Counted from the stretch's first letter, positions 35,727-49,780 are shown. The stretch is 64,000 nucleotides of DNA from Apostichopus japonicus (GCF_037975245.1 NC_092566.1:15419001-15483000), one strand, 5' to 3'. Numbers and translations are program-made. The notes: generated from the letters alone by a model not told the origin.

Positions 35727-35808
<82 letters not shown>
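35727..35808. repeat. TA microsatellite
   Basis: Nearly pure (TA)n with one CATA interruption. Confidence 0.95.
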
Positions 35809-35814
<6 letters not shown>

Positions 35815-36536
35815 CATAAGTTTTACTTAACTTGTTAACACTGTTTCCCTGACTTCATAATTAAAGGGGATAGGTTTTGCAAAGCCAGTCGTTGACGATG
35901 AATAGGCCTATATAGTTAACCTAGGCTGGGTTGATCCTACTTTTCCACGTTTTCCTTCTTCTCATGTAAATCTACAACGTATGGACGCTCAAAATTGGTT
36001 TCTTTGATCCATAAGAATCGAAGGACCAAATCAGCATACACCACAAAAACACGACATGAATATGCATATTTGTATTGTATAAATTATTGCGCACAATAGC
36101 CCACAACGGTCGATTGACAGTTCAGCAAATGCTAGGTTTTAGAACTTAATATAAAACAAATCTAACTAACGACATAATTCTTTGCCACTATCTTCATTAT
36201 TCATATTGTATCAACGGTTCATAGCAACGAGGCCCCGCCCACTTTGGAAAATGAGAAAGTGGACCAAGTTGCAGCTCTCTGGCGTAGAGCGGTATACATG
36301 AACATTAAAATGTTGAATGGAAGGATCAACTCTGACTAATAACTATGAAAGTGGTTTCCTTTTAATATTGAATGTGATATCTTTGTATCAACATTTTTAA
36401 ATTTGTAATCGATTAAAATGGAATTTTCCAAACTATATTAAAGCATTAGTCCACCATACTGAAATATATGCAGCAAAAACATACAAAACATGCACCCTTC
36501 TGTAACATAAACATGATGTGGTTAAACTGTTACGGT

Positions 36537-36790
36537 CAGAGGCGCAACCACGTACCCTTCTGGGAGGGGAGAGTTAGTGTTTTATCCCCATCTCCCAGAA
36601 TTAAGTCAAGGGGTGCTCTACACCCCCCCCCCACCCCAGCGGCAAGCAGAATGTTACAAAAGAAATCTTGGCACCTTGGCAGTAGATTAATATACAACAA
36701 ATATGCGCAGTACAAGGTTAACAGGAGAAAATTCTTCAACATTACTCTAAAAGTTGCAAATGCATTTACCTCTTAGTTTTCTACCAAAAT
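36537..36790 (+). mobile_element. Possible degraded hAT-like element
   Basis: It begins CAGAGGCGCAACCACGTACC, a hAT-like terminus. A C-run and GGCAAGCAGAATGTTA follow, then sequence weakly similar to 7590-7735. I could not place the right end. Confidence 0.3.
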
Positions 36791-38796
36791 ATTTCAACTT
36801 CTTCCATCGGACGGCCTAACATCTTACACCGTCGTGTATAGAATAGTAATAAGTAATTAATTTGAGGCTTTCTCCAACTGTAAACATATACTTTTTTTTC
36901 TAAATATAATAAATACCAATACAGGCTTATATGTTGGTTGGTTTCTAAGCTTTATCTGGAACATATTTTGTCTGTATAACAGCTGTTACTATAAAGGCTT
37001 CAAGAAACAAGATATATTCCGTCTTCTTAAGATGTCCTTTACGGAATTGGTCATATTTTTAAGGACGTATCCCGTTACTTGACATTGGCGCCAATGCACT
37101 TTGAAAGATCTTACTATACTAGAAACAACAAGGACATCTGTGGCGATAATAAATTCTGCTCTTTTTGGCATTGCTCTCAAGATGGAATTAATTATTACAA
37201 GGGAATAAATTATCACATCATAGATTAATTTTGTAATTCTTTTTTCTTGCTGATTTTTTTTTAAGATCATACACGGCATGTGCAAATTTTTGATTGCGTT
37301 GCGTTTTTTCTTCTTTTTTTTTTGTCATCCTACCAGGATTTTCCTTAAGTTTATTTCCGGCTTTTATGAATTCGTTTATATATACCGGGAACACAGCTGC
37401 GTACAATGTGTAGCATTTGCGGAATTTCTGTGTGGTCCCTTTCCCGGGATTGCGGCGACGGATAAAAAAACCCTGCGCAGGCCGTATATATAGTAACACA
37501 ATATATGATACCATGGTAGTTATAACGTTAGCAGTTGCTTCCATTAAAGGATTGGTTCAGGTGTTTGACATGTCTATTTTGTATGAAAGAGTACAAAAAG
37601 ACAAAATAACAGTGAAGAAACTACCATGATAGCATGCTCTGTTAAGGAGATATGACACTTTGAAGATATCAAAATTTCTTTGAAAACGACTGGTGTAGAA
37701 AGACTTACTGTGAGGGTGTGACGTCGCATCCTCACTTCCTTAACATTTGTGAATATATTTCTTTAAAAATTATTTACATTTTTTAACACATTTGAAAATA
37801 CTATAATCAAAATTTCTTCAGATGTTTAATCTCAAATACTTCCTTTGACAAATATGAGATCTCCTGACATATCTTTTGGTTGAAAGTCATGAAATCTCAC
37901 AAAATATTTAGAGAAAAAAACAAAGACTTTTCAGGAATGTGAGGATGTGACATCATAGCTAGTCAGATTTCAGCAGTTTCTACACAATCTGATAAAACTT
38001 TACACTTGAATATCTCTTTAACCGAAAAAGATATTTGAACAGTTTTTTTCACCATTGTGTTTCTTTCATTGTCCTCTTTCATATAACATAAACATGTATG
38101 ACAACTGAACCAATCCTTTAATTTTGCAATCTTTGAACCCTGAATTGACCGATTTTCTAACCACTTGCTTTCATGGCATTCTAAATGACCGCACACCTTG
38201 GTGCATTGGCTAAAATGAGAAGAGAGTGGATGCTGTCTATAAGCATGTCAGGAGTCTTGCAAGATATTTGTTTAAAACATTTGAATTAACTGTCTTACGA
38301 ACGGTTATATTCGTGAAATGTTCACGGAACTTTTTGCCTCAAATTCTATTTTCGGACCAACATGATCAACGAGTCTACGTGGCAGACCTATTAACAGAAT
38401 AGATGTGTAAATTATGTTGTAATCTTTTAGAATCTGTTTTAATTGATCTTTATAATCTGTTTTAATTGACTTCCGTTAATGACGTGGGTTGGTTTATTCA
38501 GACATTCGCGATAGTATGGGGCCGCGTGAATGTTTTCTTATAACAGTATTGCGGTGATGACGATCTCGCTGATTTCGCTCAGTGGTTTAGTTCTACCCAT
38601 CGATGGCTTGATCAGATTCTTCCAGAAATTCTTCTAGAAAAGAATTATACTTGTAAAGGTCGGCAGTCAAACTGCTCGAAGTACGGAAAATATTCCTTAT
38701 AGGCTTCGCGCATGCGTTGAAGTTTACTGTATTATTCCACGAAAGTGTCTTAAAATGCAAAAGTGATGTTTTCTTTTTTGAGCTGTAAAAATAAAA

Positions 38797-38799
<3 letters not shown>

Positions 38800-38893
<94 letters not shown>
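38800..38893. repeat. TA microsatellite
   Basis: About 94 bp of uninterrupted (TA)n. Confidence 0.97.
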
Positions 38894-38895
<2 letters not shown>

Positions 38896-40516
38896 GTCTT
38901 GCGCTATTAAGCGTTTGTCGTAACACAAGAAAGCATGATCATTTACTCACCGTGTGTTTTAATATTGTTCTCATCTAAATGTCAGACTAAGAATTTTCTA
39001 TCGACAAAGACTTGCGTATTAACATTTGTCCATCGCCAAGAGGGTCTTTTGTCTTCATCATTTAAAAGGAAAATTGCAGTTCTAGTACTCCCTTTTGTTA
39101 AATAAAATTATTTTCTTCCAACATTAATTGTCCATTCGACATGTTTTCGGGCAAAATAAGCCACAAATTTACCGCTCTTTTGATAATTAATCATTTCGTT
39201 TCTTTCATCGTTAAAAAAAATATACCCGAGAAAAAATTTGATTTATTTCTAATTCTCCTGCGAAGAGATTCTTTCAACGATATACTTAAATACCCTGACT
39301 AAAGCCATCAAGGTGAATTCAACGCACAGAAGATGTCATGATGTGTTGAGAAAAGCCTGGGAGCTGAGAGCCTGGAGTAAATAAATTCTCGGTGTAAACC
39401 AAAAGGAAAATAAAACCCACATTATATTTAATGTAATGTGTCAGGTGCGTGTTCTTGTCATATAGAAGCCCATGACCTCGTATAAATTAATAATGTTGTT
39501 GAATTGAGTAGACTACGACAGCAGACTATTGGAAATTCTTTCATATTTTGGTCTTTGCGAAAGTTATAGCGAAGAAGACAAAGTGCCCCACACCGAGGAG
39601 GAGAGAGGGATGGGAGGGGGGGGGGCTGATTTGAAGGGAATTATGCAAGATGTCTAAAAAAAAAATCGATATTTGAAATAGATGCCAGTTGTCCAAAGAC
39701 TTGCAGCACATCCAATGGTCGTATGCCTTACCTAACATTAGCACACAGCTGGAATCCTTATTGGAGAATTCTTACGGATAGGTCTATATCTGGCGAGAGA
39801 AGTCATTTACCTCATGCAGTAGTGTATATTAGAGGTTAACTTATACAAACAAGGAGTTTTATCCTGAATATCATTGTAGAGGAGGAAGGGGAGGGGAGGC
39901 GGTGGATGCTAAAAGCCTAAAAGGGAGGCTATGGGGAGTACTTAGTTTGAAGGACTTGAAAGATTTTCGTAATTATGTACAAGTCGATCGTATGGCGATA
40001 AGAAGTTCGTATCCCCCCCCCCCCCCCCAGCAAGGCCCATGGCTCTCAGACATAATCAATTATAATGTCAAGGCAGAATATCTTTAGCAACCAAGTAAGA
40101 TAGGTTCACCATGTTAAATAAGACATGTTGTGTTGGAAGTGATTCGTAAAGTTTTATTTGCTTATATTTGAGCAGAACATACACTAAATAGCGCGAAGAT
40201 TGGGAGAGGGTGTGGGGTAGTTTCAAAAGATTTAGGGAACATTTTGATGTATTAACTTCTTTGTAGATCTAACTGAGCATTAGCAATCCGGGAGAGACCA
40301 ATTACCTTATGCATGGAGCAGACCCTTAACCAGACTTCAACTTACTATTATTAGTTTTGAGCGGGGGGGGGGGGGGGTGGTAAGGGGGTTTGGTCACATT
40401 GTTGGTCATGTCCGTCCTTCAGAGGGGTATAGAAGGGGGAGGTATGTCCCCTCCTCTTCGAGGGATTTTGGTTTGAGTAAGAGGGCATACATGCAAAATG
40501 TGGCATGGTGTTATAG

Positions 40517-40923
<407 letters not shown>

Positions 40924-41424
40924 AGCATCGACGTTCTGTACGTTCATGTCAGAATCTTGTCCATCGTTCTCAGTGCAGTCAATATGATAAACAGTGTCAC
41001 CATTATTTTTTCTTTTCCTCTCTTTTATTTCAGACGACATTCCATGAAAACAACTGCGTTTTTTAGTTGTTGTCATGTCATTTTTCTTCCACCTGTATTA
41101 TTTGACAACGAAGATCGAACAGGCATATATAAACGGCAGTGAAGTCACTTAAGCGTAAAAGATACCAAAGGAATTGACATCGTCTGAAAGGGTAAGACAA
41201 TTTGTTTCCTATTTTTCCACGAATAATTCTATAAAATTCAATATAGTTTTCTTTAGAAAAGCGAAGGACAGACATTAGAAGTTAGGCAAAGAAGAAGAAG
41301 AAGAAGTAGAAGAGGAAGAAGAACGAATGAGGTCATAGGAAATGAGATATTTAAATTAATAGCAAAATTATGAAATGACGAAGACAAGCAAACACGTTTT
41401 GATAATGTCAAACTTATATCTCAA

Positions 41425-41836
41425 GGATAAATATAATGGAGTTTATTTATATACTTGACCAATATGAAAAATACGGGAGAAAAGAGTTTAGTTTGGATAA
41501 ATATAATGGAGTTTATTTATATACTTGACCAATATGAAAAATAGGGAGAAAAAACAGAGTTTAGTTTAAATAGATATAATGGAGTTTATTTATATACTTG
41601 ACCAATATGAAAAATAGGGGAAAAAGGAGAGTTTACTTTGGATAGATATAATGGAGTTTATTTATATACTTGACTAATATGAAAAATAGGGTGGAAAAGA
41701 GTTTAGTTTGGATAGATATAATGGAGTTTATTTATATACTTGACTAATATGAAAAATAGGGTGGAAAAGAGTTTTGTTTGGATAGATATAATGGAGTTTA
41801 TTTATATACTTGACCAATATGAAAAAGTTTAATTTT
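41425..41836 (+). repeat. 70-73-bp tandem repeat, six copies
   Basis: The unit GGATA(A/G)ATATAATGGAGTTT, then ATTTATATACTTGAC(C/T)AAT and a GAAAAATAGGG..GAGTTTAGTTT segment, starts near 41425, 41495, 41568, 41640, 41710 and 41780. The first 45 bases are almost invariant while the A/G-rich end varies. Confidence 0.95.
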
Positions 41837-42824
41837 TCCCCTTCTATTTTCTGAATGTTGAATTTGAACAACAACAACAAAGCGGTTTCGGTGTAATAAT
41901 GTGAAGTTATATAACCTTAAATCTATTACCCGAGGACATGATTTCTATAAATAAAAAACAAACACTCACACACACACACGCCCACACACATAATTATATA
42001 ATACGTGTTTGCATGCAAACTATACCAACAAAGTGAGAAAAACAAGTTTCCTTAAAATCTCTCATGTTCATTGGATTTTAAAGAAAGGAGTCGGAGATAT
42101 CGTTAATAACACAATATAAACTTTATACTTTTACAAAACGTTGACGTAATTATAATGACAATACGTTAATAACAAGAACATAGTCAATACAAATTGAAGA
42201 TAGGTGTATAGTCGAAACATTGCATGTATGTTGCAATTATGTTATTTCTTTTGGTGTATGCGTCGAGCACCAATAATTCGAAAAGGCAAATAATTTGATC
42301 CAATCTCAACCCCAGTTCATTTAGATGTCACTTAAAGGAATTGTCTGGTGGAAGATTTTGATACATTGTCCTTGTAGTTATTATTTTTCTCTTTCTAACC
42401 ATGTAAAAATTGTCCCCATTCGACATTTTCTTCTTGTAGAAATCTGGTTTTCAAATTCACCAGTTTCTCACCAAAAGTACCGTTTGTTCGAACGCTTCAA
42501 TACGGTGTTTGACGTAGTGCTTGCAGATAGGCAAAACAGGCGACTTGAAGTTAGCACTCCCAATTCCGCAGCAAATTAACTCACGTGTAAGCACATTGAA
42601 TTGCCTCATATATATAACGTACATACTCGCCAACGTATATACTACGATGCTCAGTTGGTGTACTTGTATAGCGTTACACATAGTACACTCACACTCAAAC
42701 CACAGTTCATTAACTGTTCTTCGAACTCGCTGAAATAAAATTCACGGATCAAATTAACAGTAAAAGGAAACTTATAAAGTATTCGTTAAACCGAAAGATG
42801 AAACTTGGCGGGATCGATGTCATC

Positions 42825-43332
42825 GCAGAACTGTCCGATTGTAAACGTTAGGGTAGCCTATACACGCGAACATTCTTCGCGCTGGAGCTGGATACCGCGA
42901 TGTATAAACAACGAAGAGCCTGCTGTTAAAACTTATCTTGTGTTACACAAAGACCACTAAACCACCGATCTACCAAATGTATTGCGGCTTAAGGAGATTT
43001 TTAAATCATATATAATTTATAAGAAATTTCACCGGAAATTATTGAAGAAATTGATCGAATCGTTGTCAGAGCAGAATATAGCGCTGAAAAGCTTAGGCTT
43101 CGCAGAACTGTCCGATTGTCAACGTTTGAGTACAGCCTACATGCGAACATTTTTCGCGTTGGAGCTGGATAGCGCGATGTATAGCCTGAACAACTCAGAG
43201 TCTGCTGTTAAAATTTACCTTGTGTTACACAAAGACCACGGAACCACCGCTCAAGTACATGGTGGCTTAAGGAGTTTTTGAAAACATATCTAATTTTTAA
43301 GAAATTTCACCGGAAATTAAGGAAGAAATTTA
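42825..43332 (+). pseudogene. Tandem duplication carrying an unrecognised partial coding frame
   Basis: Two copies, 42825-43050 and 43101-43332, lie 276 bp apart and are about 80 percent alike by eye. The second lies in an open frame ending in TGA at 43279-43281 (AELSDCQRL, FFALELDSAMYS, VKIYLVLHKDHG). The first has an in-frame TAG after SDCKR and indels, yet keeps FFALELD and AMY. I do not recognise the protein. A duplicated, decayed coding fragment or a fortuitous frame in a repeat are both possible. Confidence 0.4.
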
Positions 43333-44249
43333 TCTGTATACACACGCTGTTTTTGTTGTGATTACCGTATAGGTACTGTGCGGAGGGTGGGTTATGACGC
43401 AATCTGCTATGGCAGAGCTGACGTCACGTATTGTACTGTTCAAATCATATTTGAAATGTCTATCCATAACGATTAAAAAATCGTTTCTCTGTCAAACGCA
43501 ACATTAGCGTTCTCATACTTTGACAACATGTTTGGAAAATTATTTACTATTTTTTAAGGTAACTTCTTTGGGCCACCAGACAATCCTTTTAAGATGAGAC
43601 GGCTGCATGTACAGTTCAACGTTAATTAGGGCCAACAAAGAGGTAACCCAATTACGCTTGGACATCAAGGGGTATATAGGCATTGACGTAGAATCGAGAG
43701 AATTGATAGCCTTAGTATTTTCCTACCATTACCTCAACGATGATTTTTTTTTATCTGGATGGGAAAATAATTATTCATATTGATAACAAAAAAATCAGAT
43801 CGAAAACACTTGGAATCATGATATTACGTTTTCAATGTAGACTTCAGTTAGCAATGAAAAAAAAAAAAAAAACCTGATTACGTCACAAACCTCGAGAACC
43901 AATCACAACGCGGCAATATGGAACGATATACAGCGAAAGTCACATGAAGTTGAACGTGCATTATCACATGCACGGTTTAAAACCCGAACGTTGTAATTAA
44001 CCCAATCAAACTCAAACATCGCCTGTTATAGCAGGAAATGAAAGGGGAATGAACCAGATAACTGACCAAAAAACAGACTTGGTCAGGTTTGCTCGAAAAC
44101 CGTTTTGAGAGGTATCCGTATGTTTGAAGTGTTTAAAAACAAAAGCAATCTATTTAATCTACTTCAAGAAAGAGGTCGATAATAGTGTCACCAGAAAAGA
44201 AAGTTGATCTGCAACTAGGGCATCGACTCCGTCTATCGCAAGTCAAATG

Positions 44250-44530
44250 CCCAATAACGAGATATTCCAGGATTTATTTGGTCGATAATCCGATGAACCC
44301 GGAATATCGCTCGCCCAATACCTGGTATATCGCCGATTTATTTAGATTATCAATGGAAAATCTGTCGGTCTAAAAAACCTAGATTTTCGTAGAGAAACAG
44401 CGATCATCGGCGAAAATCCTGCATTATCGGTATATATAAAATTGGATTATCGATTGAAATCCAAGATTATCGGCGAAAAATCTTGCATGATTATCAGTTG
44501 ATATTTCAAGATTTTCGACCAAAAAACCGA
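44250..44530 (+). repeat. Degenerate GATTATCGG minisatellite, block 1
   Basis: Irregular units of about 20-25 bp built around GGATTATCGGT, GATTTTCG and AAATCTTGC/AAATCCTGC. The same motif family recurs at 45465-45655. Confidence 0.7.
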
Positions 44531-44702
44531 GAACGACAGGTTCCTTCTATCGATAGGAATTTCCCAAGATGTATACGCCATTATCACTAAATTCCTATGT
44601 ATACTTGTGTGTGACAAATCTTGTCTCGGCCCATTGCTCAATCATACACAAGAACGAGCAGCGGAACATATTGATGTTCAAGCATTTCCAAGGAGGCTAT
44701 TC

Positions 44703-44766
44703 AGCCCTCTACACGCCTTTCAGCCCTCTACACGCCTTTCAGCCCTCTACACGCCTTTCAGCCCTA
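44703..44766 (+). repeat. 19-bp tandem repeat, three and a half copies
   Basis: CAGCCCTCTACACGCCTTT repeated head to tail and perfect. Confidence 0.95.
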
Positions 44767-44845
44767 GGTATATTACTACAAGGTAGACCTCTAGAAACCA
44801 AAATGAGTGGTCCAAGCATTACACATGCGGATGTTAGGATAGGAC

Positions 44846-45236
44846 TTAAAGGCATTGAAGACTCGCCCCAAACCGCGTGCCACCCTCTGAAATAAAGGGT
44901 TAAAGTTCCGTTGCTTGCAAGTGAAGTTTTCTTCTTGTCGCTGCAAAATGCAGACAGTAATGAAACGTGATACCTTGTAATCTTTTATCTGGACCTGAGA
45001 TCAGGGAGTTCCATAACAACTCCCTGCTGAGATGTCCATCGCTGCTATATGTACACTGTGTTGTGGGTATTGACCGTAGGTGCATGTATTGACTGAACAC
45101 TAGAGTCTAATTACCTACGGTAGCAAGCTGTATGTGTATTTTCTGGGATCGATGGTTGTGTCTTACACCTCATTCGAACTAGATCAGATTACCGGCATCA
45201 GACGTTTCTTTGTGCGCGAGTCTTCACACCCTTTAA
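44846..45236 (+). mobile_element. piggyBac-type MITE, copy B (carries a micro-palindrome)
   Basis: The element proper is 44850-45232 (383 bp), flanked by TTAA (44846-44849 and 45233-45236). Ends are AGGCATTGAAGACTCGCCCC and, on the other strand, AGGGTGTGAAGACTCGCGC. It aligns along its length with copy A in reverse orientation except for small indels and a 32-bp gain at 45002-45033 (25-bp palindrome plus 7-bp duplicated target). Confidence 0.88.
44995..45033. mobile_element. Micro-palindrome insertion with 7-bp target duplication (copy 6)
   Basis: A 25-bp hairpin at 45002-45026 reads CAGGGAGTT, CCAT, AACAACTCCCTG. It is a shortened version of copy 3: the left arm lacks GTT. Exact CTGAGAT repeats flank it (44995-45001 and 45027-45033). 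In copy A of the host MITE (minus strand near 34760) the sequence reads GGACCTGAGATGTCCATC without the insert and with a single CTGAGAT, giving a direct empty site. Confidence 0.88.
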
Positions 45237-45464
45237 CGTAAGGTCTCCAAAGGGGCCCTCTATGATATTCTGTTGGTAAGGGTAGTTAGTAATAGTCTCC
45301 TGCTTTGCAAACTTTGGTGAAATATTGACATATGCTTACTGAATCCCATATTCATTGTACATTAGTATTGTTGCTGCAAATTGGACAAACTCGGACGTCC
45401 CGAATTGTCAAAGGTATATAGTAGCATGTAATCTTGCGCTATAGCCTATACTTCCATAATCATG

Positions 45465-45655
45465 ATTTATCGGTTGATAAACTTGGATTATCGGTACATA
45501 ATCCTGGATTATCGGTATAAAATCCTGAATTTTCGGCTCATAAACCTGGATTATAAATAGAATAATTTGGATTATCGATCGGAAAACTTGGATTTTCTAC
45601 CGACAAATCTAAGCATCGTTCGATAAACTTGGATTTATCGGTCGAACAAATTCAG
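45465..45655 (+). repeat. Degenerate GATTATCGG minisatellite, block 2
   Basis: Units such as TTGGATTATCGGTACATAAT and CCTGGATTATCGGTATAAAA repeat at about 22-25 bp. With block 1 at 44250 it brackets the MITE region. Confidence 0.75.
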
Positions 45656-46180
45656 TGTCCTTAATGGGTTTTTTATGTGGCTATCCAGGTATTCAGATAT
45701 AAACTTTGCTAAATCTTCTGGGATGCCTCATATACGGGTAGATTGATAATGACCTCGGTTCCTCATTGTAAAACTAAATGTTACTCATGAATTCAACCAA
45801 CACCTAAATTTTTAATTTTTTATGGACACCAGAGAATCCCTGAATGACAGTCAATACCATTTATCCTTGACAAATTTGTAATACAATTGTTATTTGAGGA
45901 AAAAAACACTTTGCTTTGCTAATGAGTTTTGTGGTTCATCTGATATTAAATAGATATTCTTTCCAAGCAAAACGAAGTCAGTTTGACTATAGTCAAGTTT
46001 TCATTTCAAATATTAGCTACAACTGGTGCGTAAAGGTGATCCCAAGATGGGTGACCCCTTTCCTTACCCCCCCTTCCACTGCCCCCGTCCCACATGGTAT
46101 GTTTCAGCCATTTCAAGAGGTAATTTAGAATTGTGTGAACTATTAAAAACCCTTATGTAATATAAGTACTATATAATCGG

Positions 46181-46496
46181 TGTTGTGGTCGAGTAGATAA
46201 AGGCGGTGGCATTTGAAACAATGAGGCTTAGCAATCGGGGAGGTTCCGGGTTCGATAACCGACCGGGTAAGGTGAGATAACCGAGTAAGTTTGGTTTTTC
46301 ATCCAAGAGCAATCTACGGTTATTCCAATCTGAAATGACTTTCTAAATTGGAAAGAGTCGAAATTTGAGTTGAAAATGTTGAATTGAAAGCCACCCGTTG
46401 TGTAAGTTGTAGTCCATAATTCATAAGCCTTTGCGGGTTTCTCCCACATTTGTGGTCGCTTTAGCGTCGTAAAAAGAACTGCGGATTATTATATAT
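46181..46496 (+). mobile_element. tRNA-derived SINE, full length
   Basis: The tRNA-like head begins TGTTGTGGTCGAGTAGATAA, and GGGTTCGATAACC serves as a diverged B box near 46247. The body reads through CTGAAATGACTTTCTAAATT and GAAAGCCACCCG and ends GTGGTCGCTTTAGCGTCGT, a short hairpin, before an ATTATTATA tail. A truncated minus-strand copy lies at 25516-25692. Confidence 0.82.
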
Positions 46497-49400
46497 AACT
46501 GCGATAAAATATACAACAGTATATTATCACCTCATGCACACTGCTTCATAAAAATAGAAACTTTGATATTTAAGTTCTCAATGTAGCCTAGTATACTTAT
46601 TGAATTCAATACCATGCAAAAGTACATACTTTGAAAAGGAAAGCATAATATAGCCCGCTCTTAGCTATTTTCAATCCCTTCAGTATAGTAGGCTACTCTT
46701 TAGATTTCACGATAAAAAATAAACGGATAGATTACCAACAAAAATTAAAATATAACAAAATGCCTTTCTTGATAAATATTAAAATGCGTTAAGGCTACAG
46801 TAAAGCAAATGATGGGATTATATTAGATACACTCGTCCGATTTTTGATCGAGTGTTGTTCATTTCGAAGGTATGCCACTTTGCTTGGAAACAGAGCACGG
46901 AGAAGTGTGCTTCATTTGTTAAAGTAATTAACGAACCTCAACCCTAAGGAGGAATTCTAAACCACGCACTCTTCCTTATATACTTGGCTCTTGTCTTGTT
47001 TTTTGTTTTGTTTTCTCTTTATTTTCTCGAATTAATCCCACGATTTATGACCTATATTCCGCAATTGGATATGGTGAGATTTGCTTTCATATTCACATGT
47101 TAACTGAACCATATATTTGCCTTGTTGAAATGGATCGTCCTGCAGAAGAAAAGGTATACTTTTGAACGAATGAAAAGTAGTACATATTTTATTCAGCTTC
47201 CTGGGTGAAATTTGCATTCAACTTCCTATATATGTTTCGTTTTGGAGATAACAACATTTGAAGTTGACATGTTTTATACCGAAAGTGAACTTGAGGCAAA
47301 CAGGTGTGATGCCATAGATATACACACTCACAAATTGATTTCATGTCTTTTTGCTTCTATAAATTCTTCATCTAATTTTCCTCCAAAATTTGCATTTTTA
47401 AGAAGACGTCTTTTTGGTAAATAATATTCATTGCATTGTTTGAAAAATCGAGCGGGGTATTGTGTCAACAATTTTCTTTCCAATATTCATCATTATCTCT
47501 GATTGGTCCGATTGATACAGGAAAACTATGACGTAACTTAAGTGAACTGGGATTAGTTGACGCCTTGTACCATGGCGGCGTCCGGATTTGCTTTCTTTTT
47601 TTAACCCCAGAAAATGTACCCCCAGGGGGTGGGGACGGGGCAGGGGGATAAGGAATAAAATATGAAGGGGAAAGTGTAGCATTTGTAATGTTATATTAAA
47701 ACATAATAACATCACTTATCTCGTAATCCTTGACGTGTCAGAAGTTTTTCATTTTAGTTTTTAATTTTTCATTTTATTTTCGCCATATCAAAGTCCAATA
47801 AAGTGAGGGAGATGGTTGAGTGGTAATAAACCTGCCTATTGCATTTTTCTCTTCTAACATTATTCACCTTTTAATCATGATTTAATGTTTGGAATACTCC
47901 TTTAAGGCTAAACTGACGATGAACGTCTGTTCCTCCCAGCGCGGGACTAAAAATTAACGTGAACCAAATTGCTTTGTGAAGTCTTGTATAACTCAAACCT
48001 AACCGTATTTTGTTACTTAATCTGCATATAAACAACATAGCACTCTTGGGTGACATGCCCAGCAACATTTGCGTTTGTAAACAAGAGGGTCACAAAACAG
48101 AAGGGGAAACAAAAAATTCGCGAGGTCCTATTAAGGAAGTCTGCGTGATAGGATGCGTAGTTCAGCTATTAGGATTCATGAACGTCGTATGTTAATATAG
48201 GAGGTTCATCCCTCAAAGAGTGAGAGCGTTACTAAAACGTTACTTGTCCTGATAGCGTTGGTTCCTAACGATTCAAATCGACGTTCCGCAAACTATATGT
48301 GACACGATCCTGCAAAAGTAGGTTGCGAATACGTTTGGGGTTGGCCGCGGGATTTTTCCAGCCGTCGGGAAATATATCTACAGTTTCCGGAACTTTCCGA
48401 CGGAGATGAGTTTAATGTTATGTTTTTGTTTAACATAAATTCCATAGCTTACGATAGCTTACATACGTTCAGAGCTTTGATTCTGACGTGGTGGGTGGGG
48501 GTGGGGTGGGGTGGGATGGGGTGGGTGAGGCTTGGAAGGTCGTTACTCAGTCCTCATGTTGGATCCTGGATCATTAGCCTAAAACGTTTGTGGACTGCTG
48601 GCCTACATTTATTGTATATCGAAGTTAAGTTTGTGCCTATATCCTAATCGACCGTTAAGGTATGAGGTAAGAAGCTATATGACACACCCAAACAGAGCCT
48701 GATATAGAAGAAAACCCCACACATCCACAACGAGGAGATGATTTAGTGAAAGATTAATTTACTTTAAAAGAGGCAAAGACATGCTATAGGCTAGCAACTT
48801 GAGAGATTCTAAACCGATGATGAACGATTAACCGTTGGGTTTAATGCTCTTACGAATACCGTTTTACCCCATACCCCCCCCCCCCCTCCCCTACTTACAC
48901 ACCCGAGAAAAGGTTCTTTTGCTCTTGACAAGTGTGTTTGCATTTTGCTGTCAGTCCTCCGCTGTTCATATATAGCAGATAGAAACTACACTGCAGAAAG
49001 TGAGTTACTGTGGCATCTGTGTTCCAAACACACTTTGGCTTTTTAAGAACTCGATACGGTGACAGGGTTTCACTTCAAGCCAAGATCCATTGATTTTGTT
49101 GTAAGGTCACAAGTTGACACTGTATTGGTCGTATTAATATGCACCCCTCCAGATGTTTTTTTTTTGTCCTTACATTTGGTAATCAACTTTAATTGACGTT
49201 TGCATTAATGCTTGACATCTTCATCAATATGCAATTTTTTTACCTAACGTCCAAATCGTTTGTACAAATTGCATTCAAAAAATTTGCATTGATTGCACTA
49301 ATTTGCAATTCCCAGTTTCTGGAAATTAAATTCTGTCAAAATAACAAGATAGATATCTCATGTAATCTATGGTGACACTTTAGGAAATCGATTGTAGAAC

Positions 49401-49575
49401 CGACTGAATTACCAGGCCTTGGGATAAAACGTTTTTGTTTCCTTCTCAAACGAGACGTTATTTGTGACACAACGGAAATCGGAAAATGTTAAGTAATAAT
49501 CTCCATGTGAACTTTTCTTTGCAGTAGCGCTGTATCGCAGCAGGTAACCTCAATTCCGTTCTTTGGCTTGTTTCA

Positions 49576-49636
<61 letters not shown>

Positions 49637-49780
49637 ATTATATGATATTATATATTATATATTTTATTATATTATATATTATATATATATATTATACATA
49701 TATATATAAAATATATATATATATATAAATAATAATAATTATTAATATATTAATAATAATAATAATAAAAATAATAATAA
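49576..49780. repeat. TA / AAT microsatellite block
   Basis: (TA)n from about 49578, then ATTATATATT variants and an AATAATAAT tail to about 49780. Confidence 0.93.

Noticed and set aside
37090-37115. CATTGGCGCCAATG palindrome
   Set aside because: No flanking duplication; an isolated 14-bp palindrome is expected by chance at this scale.
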